64,000 nt of DNA from Durusdinium trenchii (Eukaryota; Sar; Dinophyceae; Suessiales; Symbiodiniaceae): assembly GCA_963970005.1 (NCBI GenBank), contig CAXAMN010027428.1:97182-161181 (forward strand). The letters are read 5' to 3'. Below, in pieces: positions 1 to 10,383 of this stretch (position 1 is its first letter; each line of letters starts with the position of its first letter). The translations under genes and the position numbers were made by a program. The notes under the pieces are model-generated. The model did no database searches and was not told the origin of the DNA. It saw only the letters and a list, made by a program, of their open reading frames with translations.

Positions 1-282
1 CTCCTTTCAGGCACCTTCCATGTGCTAAACTAAACGATTGCTGATGAAGATCCCCTTGATCGGGTACCTGGCACCATCTCTTCCAGAAAGAATAAAAAAA
101 CAAGTTGTCCATGGGGAAAAAAACACATGAATTGTAAAAAGAAAATAGCAATAAATAATATATAACAAGAATATTAACAAAAATAAAAATTAGCCCAGCT
201 GGAGACCCCAATAGCAAGATACAAACCGGGACAAAAGAAAAATCTGGAAACAGCTGCTGTTTTCAACACATCGACCATCTCT

Positions 283-945
283 TCCTTGGACACCATCATC
301 ACATAACCGGGACACCATCACAAAATGAGGGCACCATCAAAACATGACCGAGACACCGTCACAACATGATTGGGACACCATCACAACATAACCGGGACAC
401 CATCACAAGGTGACCGGGACACCGTCACATGACCCGGACACCATCAAAACATAACCGGCACACCGCCAAAACATGACCAGGACACCATCACAACATGACC
501 GGGACACCATCACAACATGACTGGGACACAATCAAAACATGATCGGGACACCATCACAACATGACCGCGCCACCATCGAATCACATGATCGGGACACCAT
601 CAACACATGACCGGGACACCGTCACAACACGACCGGGACACCATCAAAACATGACCGGGACACCATCACAACATGACCGGGACACCATCACATGACCGGG
701 ACACCATCAAAACATGACCAGGACACCATCACAACATGACCGGGACACCATCAAAACATGACCGGGANNNNNNNNNNACATGACCGGGACACCATCAAAA
801 CATGACCGGGACACCATCAAAACAGGACCGGGACACCATCACAACATGATTGGGTCACAATCAAAACATGATCGGGACACCGGGACACCAGCATCACATG
901 ACCCGGACGCCATCAAAACATGACCGGGACACCATCCGCCCACCA
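283..945. repeat. Tandem satellite, unit about 22 bp
   Basis: More than 25 degenerate copies of a unit close to GACCGGGACACCATCACAAC(AT) run head to tail. Copies differ by point changes (AACCGGG, ACTGGG, CACCGTC) and by loss of the CAAAACAT part, so some units are about 14 bp. A 10-base N gap at 768-777 lies inside the array and probably marks collapsed copies. No coding frame persists. The array ends near 945 in a short GGTGGGCGG-like boundary. It is a minisatellite or satellite with no visible function. Confidence 0.95.
768..777. other. Assembly gap (10 N) inside satellite
   Basis: Ten N bases inside the 22-bp array. The round size suggests a placeholder of unknown true length. Confidence 0.95.
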
Positions 946-2490
946 GCTCTGACGGTGACCCGACGGCGCCCGTCCGCCTATTAGTTTTGCAGCACCCCAT
1001 AGCATGGCTATTGGGGAACAACATCATATCATATTATAAGAAAAATAAATAAAGTAAATTGGTCGACCTTTCCTCGTTCAACCACATGCAACCACCTCTG
1101 GGTCCCTGGCATGTAGTCTTCGCCCCTCTGTCAGCAGAGCCGAGCCTCAGCTCTCTCCAACCGATGCAGGGACTGGAGGTCCGATCCAAAGCGGGTGGTC
1201 GAAGCTGTCCAGCACATGTGGGAGACGATGTGGTCACATGTTCAACACATGTCTTGTTGTTTTAAAGCATCCCATGTGGTCACATGTGGTCAGGTGTATC
1301 AAGGCCGCCACATCGCCGTAAAATGCGCCTTTTGGTCTTCACGCATCTCTTCATGCATGGCCCAAAAAAAAGGTCACTCTCCGCCCACGAAATCTGACAT
1401 CTCTGCAAAGACCGCTTTGAAATCTGACCAACTCGGCCAAGCAGTCTATGAATCTTCCAGGTGCTTGGGGGACGACAGCGCAACTTGGCAATCTTTGCCA
1501 AGAGCAACAGCCATGCGAATCATTTCTGTGAGATCTGCTTGTGGGAGTCATTCTGCGCAGTACTGGGCATTCATGCATTCATGCAGTTCAAGGAATTGCA
1601 ATGGTGCACCAAACAAAAGCGCCGAAAGAGACGAGATTTGTGGGGTCACATTCTCTTGAACACGGCAGCGGCAGCTCAACAGGTCCATCCTACATGGAAG
1701 TCTGACCCTGGGGGCAGACGAGCAAACGCCGCTGCAAACGCCGCTGCACCCAGGGTCAGGGACCCACATGGAACCTCACAACCACTGGGTCAGTCTGAAC
1801 GTCTTCCAGTCTGGTCCATGCCGCTCGCCCGGGTTCCGTGTGGTTCTCTTTTCCCGGGTGGACGAAACGACGATCTCCGCCCGGTCTGAACAGGGCCGTG
1901 AACGCCGGGAAACGCCCGGTTGCGGGTGAACGCGCGAAAAAAAACACGTCCAGACTCGCGGACTCACAGCATGAGCAGCAGAAGTGCGTGACTTGCGGAC
2001 TCCATGACTCGCAACTGCTGAGAATCGGTTTTCTGCCAATCTGTCGGACCCGGGCTGAGGGTATGCTGGTATGCTTCACTTAAGTCAAACATCCCTATCT
2101 TTAAATGACAGAAAAATTACAATCAGACCCATGTAACCCATGTAAGTTTAGTCTATCACCCTCTCCTTGAAAGAAAGTCGAATCGGTTTTCAGGTAAAGA
2201 AATTGCCTTTTGACCAAAAAAGAGGCCACCTGACCACCAGGAATCACGAAAAGAGCGCTTGGAAATACCCCAACATGCCGCGAAACCCAACATGCCTGCC
2301 TGAAAAAAGCCTAAAATTCCTGCCGTGTGTCCGAGGCCTGCCTCTTTCAAAAAAAGAAACGGCTTCTGACGTCGTCACTCAGGCAGCTGACATGAATAGC
2401 TTCAGCATCGCCTGGGTGTTCTCCGAAATCGGCGCATGAACAGCTTGAGCCGGGCCCAAAACATGATGCTACTTGAACACTTCGTGCCAA
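946..2490. other. Interval with no assigned gene
   Basis: Short overlapping open frames occur on both strands. The only exon-like patch is about 1756-1926: on the plus strand it follows an AG|GG site and has high third-position GC (HNHWVSLNVFQ), but an antisense frame is equally open. I assign no gene. The rest is unremarkable intergenic or intronic sequence. Confidence 0.4.
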
Positions 2491-2596
2491 CAAGAAGCTA
2501 CTAGGCGCTCCTGGCATCGCTACTAGGAGCAAGAACGGTACGTTCGGGGCTCCTGGCCTTACTACTACGAACAAGGACGCTACTAACGGAGCCAAT
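2490..2596 (-). repeat. Dispersed AGTAGC/GGAGCCCCTAG repeat, copy 1
   Basis: Contains GAAGCTACTAGG, GCTCCTGGC, GCTACTAGGAGCAAG and GGGGCTCCTGGCC words. These are the reverse complements of the words at 13856-13975 and 53867-53956. I recall this family as widespread in Symbiodiniaceae genomes. It is built of about 10-20 bp words that are themselves repeated. Confidence 0.8.
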
Positions 2597-3123
2597 AATC
2601 TGCAAAGAACTGGAACCTTTGGGTTTTAGGGCAGAGGCCTCACCGTGCGAAGCAGGCGGGTCGACCCGCCGCTCGGCTGTATCCTTAGCACGGTGGGAGA
2701 CGATGCAAGAAAAGGTCTGGGAAACGAAGTCACACTGCCAGCTGGCTGCCGGCTTTCTGGCATTGTGAGTATTTTGGGTGAATTGAAGTGTTCCTCTTCG
2801 CCTCTGGCAGAGTAATTGGTGACCATGTCTTTGCTTTTGGCTTTTTGGTGTTGCCCCCTAAAAGCCGTCGCTGCGACGGCTTGCCCAGCGAAGCAGAAGG
2901 GGTCCGGTGACCGTTGAAAGCTGTTGTATCATGTTGTATCCGTGGCTTTCACTCACCGTACATGTCGGCACATGAAGAAGAAGCTCCGAACGGATCCACC
3001 AACAGCATAGCACACGCACTCCACCAGCTTGAAACACAAGCCGCTCAAAAGCATCCAGCCCAACAGATCCTCCCAGCCCAACCACTTCAGATCCACCGGG
3101 CGCTCTCGAGTTTCAAGCGACGC

Positions 3124-3537
3124 TCAAAGCTGTGAGAGACGCCAGCCGCCTGCCGCACCCAGGGTCGGTAGCTCCTCGGTAGCTTCACGGAGCCACTGGT
3201 TCCCGGCGTCGGGGGGATCGCGGGTCGGTCGAGGATGGAGAAGATGCGGTGGATGGAGATCAGGCGAAACATCCACCAGATGATTTGAAGAAGGATGTCT
3301 TCTTTTGGGGGAACGCTTGTATGCCGCCAATCCAAAGGAAAACACCGCGTCCATGAGGAGATCTCCTCTCTTTCGATGAAGACACGCGGTTCCGTACGTA
3401 TGAAGACACTCATCCACGGCTCCTGAGATGTCGCCCATGCGATCCCAACTGATCCGCAAAGCGCGGGGAGTGAGTTCGGCCTCGGTGAAGCTCCATTTGG
3501 GTGTGTTGAAATAGGGTGATCCCACAGCCTCACCACC
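3124..3537 (-). CDS. Terminal exon 7 of the IPGYTGHIP gene
   Basis: 137 codons and a TGA, starting after TTTTTTCCTCTTCCAG|GGT. It reads WSFTEAELTPRALRISWDRM, then a proline- and histidine-rich low-complexity part, and ends GGWRLSQL. A 199-codon frame overlaps it in another phase and has higher third-position GC in the second half. I prefer this frame because it joins the exon chain in phase 0. Confidence 0.45.
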   Translation of the reverse strand, partial: GGEAVGSPYFNTPKWSFTEAELTPRALRISWDRMGDISGAVDECLHTYGTACLHRKRGDLLMDAVFSFGLAAYKRSPKRRHPSSNHLVDVSPDLHPPHLLHPRPTRDPPDAGNQWLREATEELPTLGAAGGWRLSQL

Positions 3538-5714
3538 CTGGAAGAGGAAAAAATGACGAAGAACATCGAAGAACCATGAAGAACCCATGGTTTTCCCCCG
3601 CCATGTTTCATGTGAAGGACTTCTGACTCAACTGGGTGAAGAGAACATGACCGCCAACACATCCTCTGGATTGTTGACTCCTTCAATTGGTGGCAGCTCG
3701 ATCAAATCAAACGAACTTCGCCTTCGCTGCGCGAACACACTTCGTCGGAAGAAGACGCCTGAAACCCGCCGCGGGCGGCGAATCCCGGCACAGCGAGTCA
3801 AGCGCTGCTGTTCACACACGCCCTGACTGAGAGGAACCTCAATGGGTCGTCATGGGATGGTATGATCTCACGCTTCTTAGCCAAATGAGTCACTTGAGTC
3901 ATGGGATGGTTCTTAGCCAGGGGTAGGAAAATCAATGGCCAACAACAACCATTTCAACGTCGCTCAAAACCGACCAACGTTGCCCACCGGGCAATAGCTG
4001 CTTTTGCCCGTTTGCCCCGGTCGAACTCCCGCGCATACGGCGCCCATGTGACGCCGGGCCATCCATCAGCTTTGTGTCGTCATATTGGCGCCTGGGCTGG
4101 GTGGACCAGTGAAGTTGAATGTGGGACGCATTGAACGGCCGCTGGTGAGGACGAAAAAATCAAAGATCCACTCGAAGTATTTGCGGCAAATCCACTGGCA
4201 GCATCAATGGTCCAAAGATGGACGAACATATGTGAAAATGACCCAACCTGTGGGTTGTTGATGTTGTTGTGTCTTCGTTGCCCTAGAGCCACTTGAAGCA
4301 TTCCCAGCACATCGCCTACTGCCGATGGCTGCTGCAGCGATGGACGCGACAGTGAAGGTTCCACCGCACACCTCAAGGCAGTGGGCTGCACTCGACTATC
4401 ACCATCATCACCATCATCACCATCACCTCACTACTCCAACAGCTGAGATGTGATGATCGTGAGTGTTTTTTGTCCTTTCAAAGTTGGACCTTTCGAATCC
4501 ACCTCTTAGGGGACCGCAACTTGAACCAGGTGCTTCCATTCCCATGCACAGCTTGGGTGATGGAAGAACACCATCCACTCTCCGCCAAAGATCAGCGCTG
4601 TGTGTGTGTGTCACCCTTTTTTCGCATCCTCTCCCAGTCCCCACGGTCTCGTTTCGACGGTGTGTTGCGCATGGCCATGAAGAAACAACACAAACTCCCC
4701 GGCCCTGGAGGCACTTTCGCCTCAAGATCTTTGTTGGGGATGTGCCCGGTGTAGCCTGGGATCGCCAGAGTCCTGCGAGGTCCGAGCAGGGCATCGCCAC
4801 GGCATCGCACGGCATCGCTTCGCATCCCCATGCGTATCCCGGTGCCGTATCTGACCAGATTGGAAGATGCCAAGTCCTTTCTTGAGCCAGAAATCTGAAG
4901 TGGGGTCTCCCAAGGCCGCAGCCTGGCCTTGCCTGGCCTGGAGCTCCAGACACCGCCTTCTCCGCCGTTTTGGACCCAGCTTTCGTCCTTGAAAACCTGG
5001 GGCTCTTCCTCGCAGAAATCTTCGACTCCTCGAGTCGCGCCAGGTCAAACGTCGCCGAGTCGCCAGTTCCAAAGAGCTGAAGAGAGTGGAGGTTGGGGGA
5101 CTACCTACACTGGGACTCAACAGCACCCCGTTATACACCACTGGTGTGCTCATATCACTGGGAATTCCTTGGGTCACTAACGGAATGGCCGACGCTTCCG
5201 CTTCTGTGCTCGTCCGGATGCCCTCGGTCGAGCCAAACAGGTCCGGCTCGTCGTCTCGTCGTTTGGGTCGGATCAGTTCAGGTCCTGCGTGGCTGAGAAA
5301 GGACGTGAGGCACTGCTGGACCTGGCGTGCACTCTGAAAACCAGATGTTGTGCACTCTGAAAACCCTGAACACGGAGACAGGTTGCCGTCTTGCCGCATC
5401 GTGGTTTCGGGGGTTTTGCTTCTTCCAACGTACTGGAGTGGGGTCCTTGGACTTCAATGAAGGTCTTGTCATCGCACTGTCTGAAAGCCAAGATAGACAT
5501 CTGCAAGTCTGCGCAAAAAAGAAGAGAAAGGTGGGAAACGTACTCTCATCTGGCACACAAGGATAGCGACTTCTGGCACATTGGACAGCACCTCGTCGTC
5601 GCCGTCGTGTCCGGCGTGACGCCGCCTGACGGTCGCGGGCGTCCGGCCACGTCCGGGCCAAAGAAACGAACCGACGTGGATTTGGTACGCTTGGGAAGAC
5701 CCATGCTTTGCCAT
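3124..5714 (-). CDS. Seven-exon gene, candidate ciliary-type protein with an IPGYTGHIP motif
   Basis: Gene model with exons 5714-5544, 5321-5178, 5076-4954, 4894-4715, 4385-4248, 4141-3971 and 3537-3124: 57, 48, 41, 60, 46, 57 and 137 codons, then TGA. Every intron is phase 0 and GT-AG. The open frame in the next exon always continues the previous one, which would be improbable by chance. The start is ATG at 5714 (MAKHGSSQAY), although this could also be an internal exon entered at the AAG just upstream. The protein is basic and low in hydrophobic residues, with no signal peptide or membrane segment. Exon 4 carries IPGYTGHIPNKDLEAK. IPGYTGxxP motifs are typical of DUF2475/CIMIP2-type (FAM166) microtubule inner proteins of cilia, so an axonemal role is an inference from one motif. 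Exon ends 4 and 6 are the least certain. Confidence 0.6.
3971..4141 (-). CDS. Exon 6 of the IPGYTGHIP gene
   Basis: 57 codons after a strong acceptor (TTTTTTCGTCCTCACCAG|CGG). It reads RPFNASHIQLHWSTQPRRQY and then a glycine- and serine-rich basic segment. Only this frame is open through the exon. Three phase-0 donors lie close together at the end (TCG|GTTTTG, GAC|GTTGAA, ATG|GTTGTT), so the exact end is uncertain by up to 24 bases. Confidence 0.5.
4248..4385 (-). CDS. Exon 5 of the IPGYTGHIP gene
   Basis: 46 codons between acceptor GTCGAGTGCAG|CCC and donor CCACAG|GTTGGG, phase 0 at both ends. It reads SLSRPSLQQPSAVGDVLGML and then a glutamine- and asparagine-rich tail. The upstream intron ends in a CAT/CAC microsatellite (4398-4430). 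Confidence 0.55.
4398..4430. repeat. CAT/CAC microsatellite
   Basis: (ATCATCACC)n-like run of about 33 bp, inside the intron before exon 5 of the IPGYTGHIP gene. Confidence 0.9.
4715..4894 (-). CDS. Exon 4, carries the IPGYTGHIP motif
   Basis: 60 codons after acceptor CCCCACTTCAG|ATT. The end of the exon encodes RRTLAIPGYTGHIPNKDLEAK. The frame stays open beyond the chosen donor AAA|GTGCCT, so the exon could run about 30 bp further. The motif is the only recognisable family signature in the gene. Confidence 0.55.
4954..5076 (-). CDS. Exon 3 of the IPGYTGHIP gene
   Basis: 41 codons after a classic pyrimidine tract and acceptor (CCTCCACTCTCTTCAG|CTC). It reads LFGTGDSATFDLARLEESK and continues lysine- and serine-rich. 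The donor GCG|GTGTCT is tentative and would leave a 59-bp intron before exon 4. Confidence 0.55.
5178..5321 (-). CDS. Exon 2 of the IPGYTGHIP gene
   Basis: 48 codons between acceptor GTGCACGCCAG|GTC and donor TTA|GTGACC. It reads VQQCLTSFLSHAGPE, then a basic and acidic segment. Third-position GC falls sharply just after the proposed donor, which supports that boundary. The frame itself stays open beyond it. Confidence 0.55.
5544..5714 (-). CDS. Exon 1 of the IPGYTGHIP gene
   Basis: 57 codons from ATG (MAKHG) to the donor AGA|GTACGT. It includes the acidic to hydrophobic stretch DDEVLSNVPEVAILVCQMR. Third codon positions are GC-rich. The donor is close to consensus and the exon ends in phase 0. 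Confidence 0.55.
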
Positions 5715-6608
5715 TTGCTTGTCGGTTCCCCCCACCTCAAGAAACCTTTTTTAGACTCTTCAAGATGCCGTGGTACTGAGAAAAGTGAACAGCCAAGTGG
5801 TGGGGTGCGTTCCAACAGCATGGTACACACCTACACAAACCAACCGGTGGGCCTTTCTTGGATGGAGTAGACACGGGGTGTTCCAAAAAACGAAAGGAGT
5901 CAAGCAAAGGAAGGTCCTTTTGGGGGTCATCCAAAGACCATTTTTTAAGTAAGGACTTCTAGGGTCTTACAAGTAGATCTTGTGAGCCCCAACAACGTGC
6001 ACCGCCCAAACTGGCCGATGGCTTCCCTCAGGCGTCCCTGCGAGAAGAGAGGGTGGAACGGCTGATCTCAAAAAAGGGCGCAGCCTGGCACGGAGGAACA
6101 AAGAGCCGGAAGAACCCTTGCAAAGGTAGAGGAGGGACAAATGCGCACCCGTAGGGAGGAAACCAACCAAATGGCCAAAAGACCTCCCCAGCTTTTGGGC
6201 GTCTCAATGTTCGAGGCGCATTCGTGAGGTCTCAATGTTTGAGTCACAGCCCCCAGGATCGAAAGCTCCTTGGGATGCCTAGGCCTCCAAAAAGCCGGCC
6301 CCCAGGTGTCTGTGCCTATCACACGCTCCCTTTCATCTGACGGTCAGAGGGTTGGAAAGGGATCTCCCTTTCATCTGACAGGGCCACAGGTGGCCATGGC
6401 GGGGCCGGGGCGGTTTTTCGGCATCCAACTTGCCCAAGCAGTTCGGGTTCTTTTTCTTCGGCAACAAGATCTTGGATGTGCAGAGTATCTGTTGCCATGA
6501 TCACATGCTCACATCATACCCCCTTTTTTGAACATTCTGCTACTTGTGCCACTGGCTCTGCGGAGATGCCGCCTGGGTCTGCGCCAGTGGGTTGATCGTA
6601 CTCGAGAC

Positions 6609-6677
6609 CTTCCGCGCGTGCCGCTTCGCTCGGTTTTCGGCCGCCGTGCCAAGGCCGAAGAAAGGCCCCCAGCAATC
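6609..6677 (-). CDS. Candidate exon (WGPFFGLGTAAEN)
   Basis: After AAG|GAT the minus strand reads DCWGPFFGLGTAAENRAKRH with about 79% GC at third positions. It stays open beyond the proposed donor AAG|GTCTCG to about 6545. The acceptor lacks a strong pyrimidine tract. Antisense frames are also open, so strand is probable but not certain. Confidence 0.3.
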
Positions 6678-7088
6678 CTTGCATGTTTGGGTGGTTGCAA
6701 CAATATACATGCATCAGAATGGGTTCCATCAGTTCCGTGTCCAAACAGAGCGAAACCGGGATGAGATAGCTAGCAGTGCTGAAACCGGGCGAGGCGCGAG
6801 GCCGAGGCCGGGAGACCGGACGACTGGGGTGAATCCACTCGCAAAAGCAACCACCAATCCATCCATTCAACCCCTCTTTCTGGGGAAACCCGACAAGTCT
6901 CGACCAATCCCTATTCATGCGGAACTTCAAAAACCCAGTCCTTCGCAAGAGGTTGCGCATTCATGTCATCTTTGGGTCTGAAGAAAAGCCTAATAAACTG
7001 AGGTGGACCTTGACCCATGCGCAAACCCCATGCAAAGCCCATGCAAACATATACCGCTTCAACCAAAAAGGGACTACCGACCCGCGAC

Positions 7089-7175
7089 CCCACGCACAAA
7101 TCCGCGCACCGAGAAGGACTGTGGCGTCACCGGGCACCATTCCACAGTGCCAAAGGAGGGGCGCTTCATCGGTAG
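7089..7175 (-). CDS. Candidate exon (MKRPSFGTVEW)
   Basis: 29 codons, phase 0 at both ends, from TCTTCCGAAG|CTA to GGG|GTCGCG, with high third-position GC. It reads LPMKRPSFGTVEWCPVTPQS. A plus-strand reading of the same patch with donor GAG|GTACTT also exists. Confidence 0.3.
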
Positions 7176-7870
7176 CTTCGGAAGATGTCAGAATTGGAGG
7201 ATGTCTGAGGTACTTGATATACTACCATAATACCATTGCACTACCATTACCATTGTACTTCCATTGTACTAGGGGAACTCTGTATTTCATGTTCTCTGTG
7301 TGTGTGTGTCGTCATTGTTATGGCCAAGAACAAAGCATTTGGCGGGATGAGTGCATGAAGGATGAAACAAAGACATGGCTCAACTGGTTGATGCAGTTGG
7401 CTGCGGTGAGGAGCAAATGCACTTGGCATGGGAAGGCAGGAGGCACTAAATGTCACTGAATCACCGGAGTTGAAGCTCTTTGCTGAAACACTTGAGTGAG
7501 GAGGAAGAAAAAGAAAATGTTGGAAGAGGGGTAGCGCTCAGCTTCTTGAGAAGCCTCAGACTGGGTTGATTGACTTCTTGCACCTGCTTTGGAGCTGTCA
7601 ATCAAATCACAAAGCCAAAAAAAACAAGCAGAGAGTCTGGCAGTCAATGAAAAAAAAAGAAAACTGTTTCTGCTCAAGTCCATTTCTGATGGTCTGCCTT
7701 GCAGCTTGTATTAAATTGAAATCCCTAAGCTGGCCAGCCGGCGACAACCATGACGAGGAAAAAGAAGGCACCCCCGAAAAAACAGTGCGTCCACATCTGG
7801 AATCTGGACAGTGTGGAGACTTCCAAGGAAAGAACCAACCTGAACATGTGTCTCTAAAAAGACACATGCA

Positions 7871-7961
7871 CCAGGAGTCACAAAGGGGTGCCTATTGGAG
7901 GTTAGGGGTGCCCATTATCCACTCACTTAGGAACCAAACACCACCCCTTTGTGACCCCTGG
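7871..7961. repeat. Inverted repeat, 20-bp arms with one mismatch
   Basis: Arms 7871-7890 (CCAGGAGTCACAAAGGGGTG) and 7942-7961 are reverse complements with a single mismatch, separated by a 51-base loop. No coding frame explains it. It could be the end structure of a small non-autonomous element or an intronic hairpin. Confidence 0.8.
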
Positions 7962-8005
7962 CATATGATCCTTTTTGATCCTTATTGCACGTCTTGCCCC
8001 CGTAC

Positions 8006-8197
8006 CATCCTGGCCCGTCTTCTTCTGCTTTCGGCTCGAAGCAACCTCGACCGCGCGCGAGCGCAACCTCGAAGCAACCTCAAGAGCCCCCGGCGGAGCG
8101 CCACGATGAGCTCACAGCTCTGAGCGGAGAGCACTCCGCAGGGAGCTGCCTCGAGCGCACGGAGCGAAGCAGCTCTGCGGAGCTTTCCGCGGGTTAG
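8006..8197 (-). CDS. Candidate exon (leucine/arginine-rich)
   Basis: 64 codons, phase 0 at both ends, from CTTGGTAAG|CTA to AGGATG|GTACGG, with about 70% GC at third positions. The peptide is rich in Leu, Arg and Ala (SCELIVALRRGLLRLLRG). The antisense plus-strand frame, entered after a pyrimidine tract at 8042, is also coding-like. Strand is chosen by consistency with the minus-strand exon chain. Confidence 0.3.
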
Positions 8198-9204
8198 CTT
8201 ACCAAGGGGGGAGTAGGTAGGTCGCAAACAATACCGTTCCTATGGAGAAAATGCCCCAATTTGTAGAGATGTGGAGAAAAATGCAGTAGAAATTGGCACA
8301 GCTCGGTGAAGAACACGTGTTTGTAGCTTGGAACCATGACCCATGCATGGCAAAATGGATTGAAAACATGGAAGCGGGGCCGGTTCTTTTCTCCCAAGAG
8401 CAAACAGTTTCGGTCTGAGTACAGTATGTAGACTCCCAACCAGAGCTGCTGGAAATATCATGCAGAACCCGACCCAAAACGGGTTGTAAGACACCTCCTC
8501 AATTAGCCAGGGGGTATCCTACATCCATAAACATCTACCGTCTTCGCTTCTAGCTATCTTCCTTTAGGAGGCGTTCACGTGCAAAAAGAAACGTTCGCTT
8601 TCCTTTGCCACTGAGCATGCTACATAGAAGCCGCGGTCCCAAGGCTCCTCAGAGATGTGGGAAAGAACATCGAAACAAACACCAAGTGAGAAAGTAGCTT
8701 GGTGTGTTTAGATCTTCAAAGTCCTCAAGAGAAAGGAAAAGCATACAGCTGCCCAGGATTGGCTGAGCACCCAAAACCTTCCAGCTGTTTGAGAGAGGTG
8801 TTCAGATTCTCCCTGTATGTGTTTGCCTTTACAAGTCTGCATGTTAAAAATAGCAGCCCAAAGGCTTGAAAATGGCCAAGAGTCCAAAGCTCTCAAAAGT
8901 TATCAGATACTTGAAATGCAGTTGGAAATATGTTGGAATTCGAGGAGAATCAATGTGCACCAAAGCTGATATACAGAGGTTTGGTAATGAGCCGGAATTG
9001 TGGAAGAAAGCCCCGAAATGATTTGCTGAAGATTAAAAAAAAGACAAGCATCGGCAACAGAAAGCAGTAAAGGCCGTCAGGTCTGATCTCCTGAAATACT
9101 CAACACCGCAACACCCCTTCGCGTGCGGCGCTGGGGAACCGACAAGGATCATCCGTCCCCTTTCCTCCGCACGCCCACGCGCACCAAACGCCCCGTGGCG
9201 TCAC

Positions 9205-9372
9205 GCCAACGGCCGAGCGTCGGCCGCGTCGATGAACTTCTGCGCGGCGTGGGGCGGCAAGCCACACACGGCCGGCGTGGGCGACCTGGCGTCGGCGTCC
9301 GCGGCGGGACGCGGGGGACATCACCAGGGGCGAGAATCGCCCGCGGCTCCGGGCGGTAGGGCCAGTGGTGTT
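9205..9372 (-). CDS. Candidate exon (arginine-rich)
   Basis: Starts after an excellent acceptor (CTCCATCTTTCTCCTCACAG|AAC). In phase 0 it reads NTTGPTARSRGRFSPL and continues Arg-rich for 56 codons to GGC|GTGACG. A second frame in the same exon (HHWPYRPEPRAILAPGDVP) is also open with equal third-position GC, so the acceptor is more certain than the reading frame. Confidence 0.4.
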
Positions 9373-9558
9373 CTGTGAGGAGAAAGATGGAGAAAGTAAT
9401 CATTCCTCCGAAAGAAATGGGCTGTTTGCCCTTTGTTTAAGATGATCTCTTTGGGTCCCTTGAAAACCGGAGGCCTTTCAGATCTTTCAGCTGAGATGGT
9501 TTGCTCCAACACAAAACGACTCGACACCTCCAGTCCACGACACAACCACCTCTGCCAC

Positions 9559-9708
9559 CTCAGACTCCAACCAACCCCACGTCTCTCGGGTGTCGACCCG
9601 GTCGACCCGAACCACGCCACCTCGCGCTGTCGAACCACGCCAAACCGGGATGCCCGACATGTGCTCGCAGAAGAAGGTCGCCAGGTTCCAAGGATCCGCG
9701 CCGGTGCC
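9559..9708 (-). CDS. Candidate exon (WNLATFFCEHMSG)
   Basis: 50 codons, phase 0, from GGCTCCCAAG|GGC to GAG|GTGGCA. It reads GADPWNLATFFCEHMSGIPV and ends ETWGWLESE. Third-position GC is about 70%. The antisense plus-strand frame is interrupted by a TAA at 9745-9747, which favours the minus strand. No family recognised. Confidence 0.45.
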
Positions 9709-9831
9709 CTTGGGAGCCGGTCGTCGCACCGGTCGGCACCGGTGTAACCGCGCACCGCGGTGCGTACGGACGTCGCCGGGCCGTCGCCGGGCGTCGGGCA
9801 AGGGCGGCGAGACCATGGGGGGTCAAGTTAC

Positions 9832-10014
9832 AAGGAGTTGGTGCAGGTACCAGAAGGCCGGATCAACTGGTGGCGGTGGAAGATGCTTTCGAAGCAACTT
9901 CCGCTTGTTGGGACGAACATCCGGCCGCCTCGTCGAACGGGCGGAAAATCCCAGCGCTAGCGCTCCGCGACCGAGACGAAGGAAAGCTCGGCCTCTTTTG
10001 CAATGGCATGGTAC
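9832..10014 (-). CDS. Candidate exon (KLLRKHLPPPPVDPAF)
   Basis: 61 codons, phase 0, from a strong acceptor (TCGATCTTCTCCAG|GTA) to donor CTT|GTAACT. It reads VPCHCKRGRAFLRLGRG, then RRPDVRPNKRKLLRKHLPPP. It is basic and proline-containing, with no recognised domain. A 123-bp intron separates it from the next exon in the same frame. Confidence 0.45.
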
Positions 10015-10383
10015 CTGGAGAAGATCGAACGCGATAAACTGATTTATGTCGAGTGAAACATGTAAAATGTAAAAACCAGCCAACCAAAAGGCCTTGGTGG
10101 GAAGAATTAGAAAAAAAAGAAAAGTGAACTATGGAGCCTCATTCACTCATACACCTCCCTAGCTGCACTTCTGCACCTCCCTACACCCATACACACCCAT
10201 GCACACCCATATAACCTTCATTGAACCTCAAATCTTGTTACATGCCACCGATGACGCAAGACCCATTTTCCGCTGAACCTCCCCCCAGATGCCCACAGCC
10301 GCTGGACGTCGAGTTTCGACTTCGAACGGCTCACGACTGCTTGATGTGAACCAAGTGCTTCAGCTTGAGGATGTGCGTGTCAC

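Noticed and set aside
4880..4893. ATTTCTGGCTCAAG on the minus strand resembling the 3' end of the dinoflagellate spliced leader
   Set aside because: Only a 9-base exact core, which is expected about once by chance in this window; no second relic or retrogene feature.
6032..6125. Plus-strand 94-bp exon between CCTCAG and AAAG|GTAGAG
   Set aside because: The splice sites are good, but it lies inside the minus-strand chain, two frames are equally open and no neighbouring plus exon joins in phase.
6917..7459. 180-codon plus-strand frame
   Set aside because: AT-rich second half with a simple TACCATTG repeat; no coding signature.
7566..8123. 185-codon plus-strand frame
   Set aside because: Poor codon pattern, no splice or family support, and it crosses the inverted repeat at 7871-7961.
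9564..9960. Plus-strand exon (GVDPVDPNHATSRCR) that fits in splice phase with 9112-9355 plus
   Set aside because: It has an in-frame TAA at 9745-9747, and the minus strand offers uninterrupted frames with better acceptors at 10014, 9708 and 9372.
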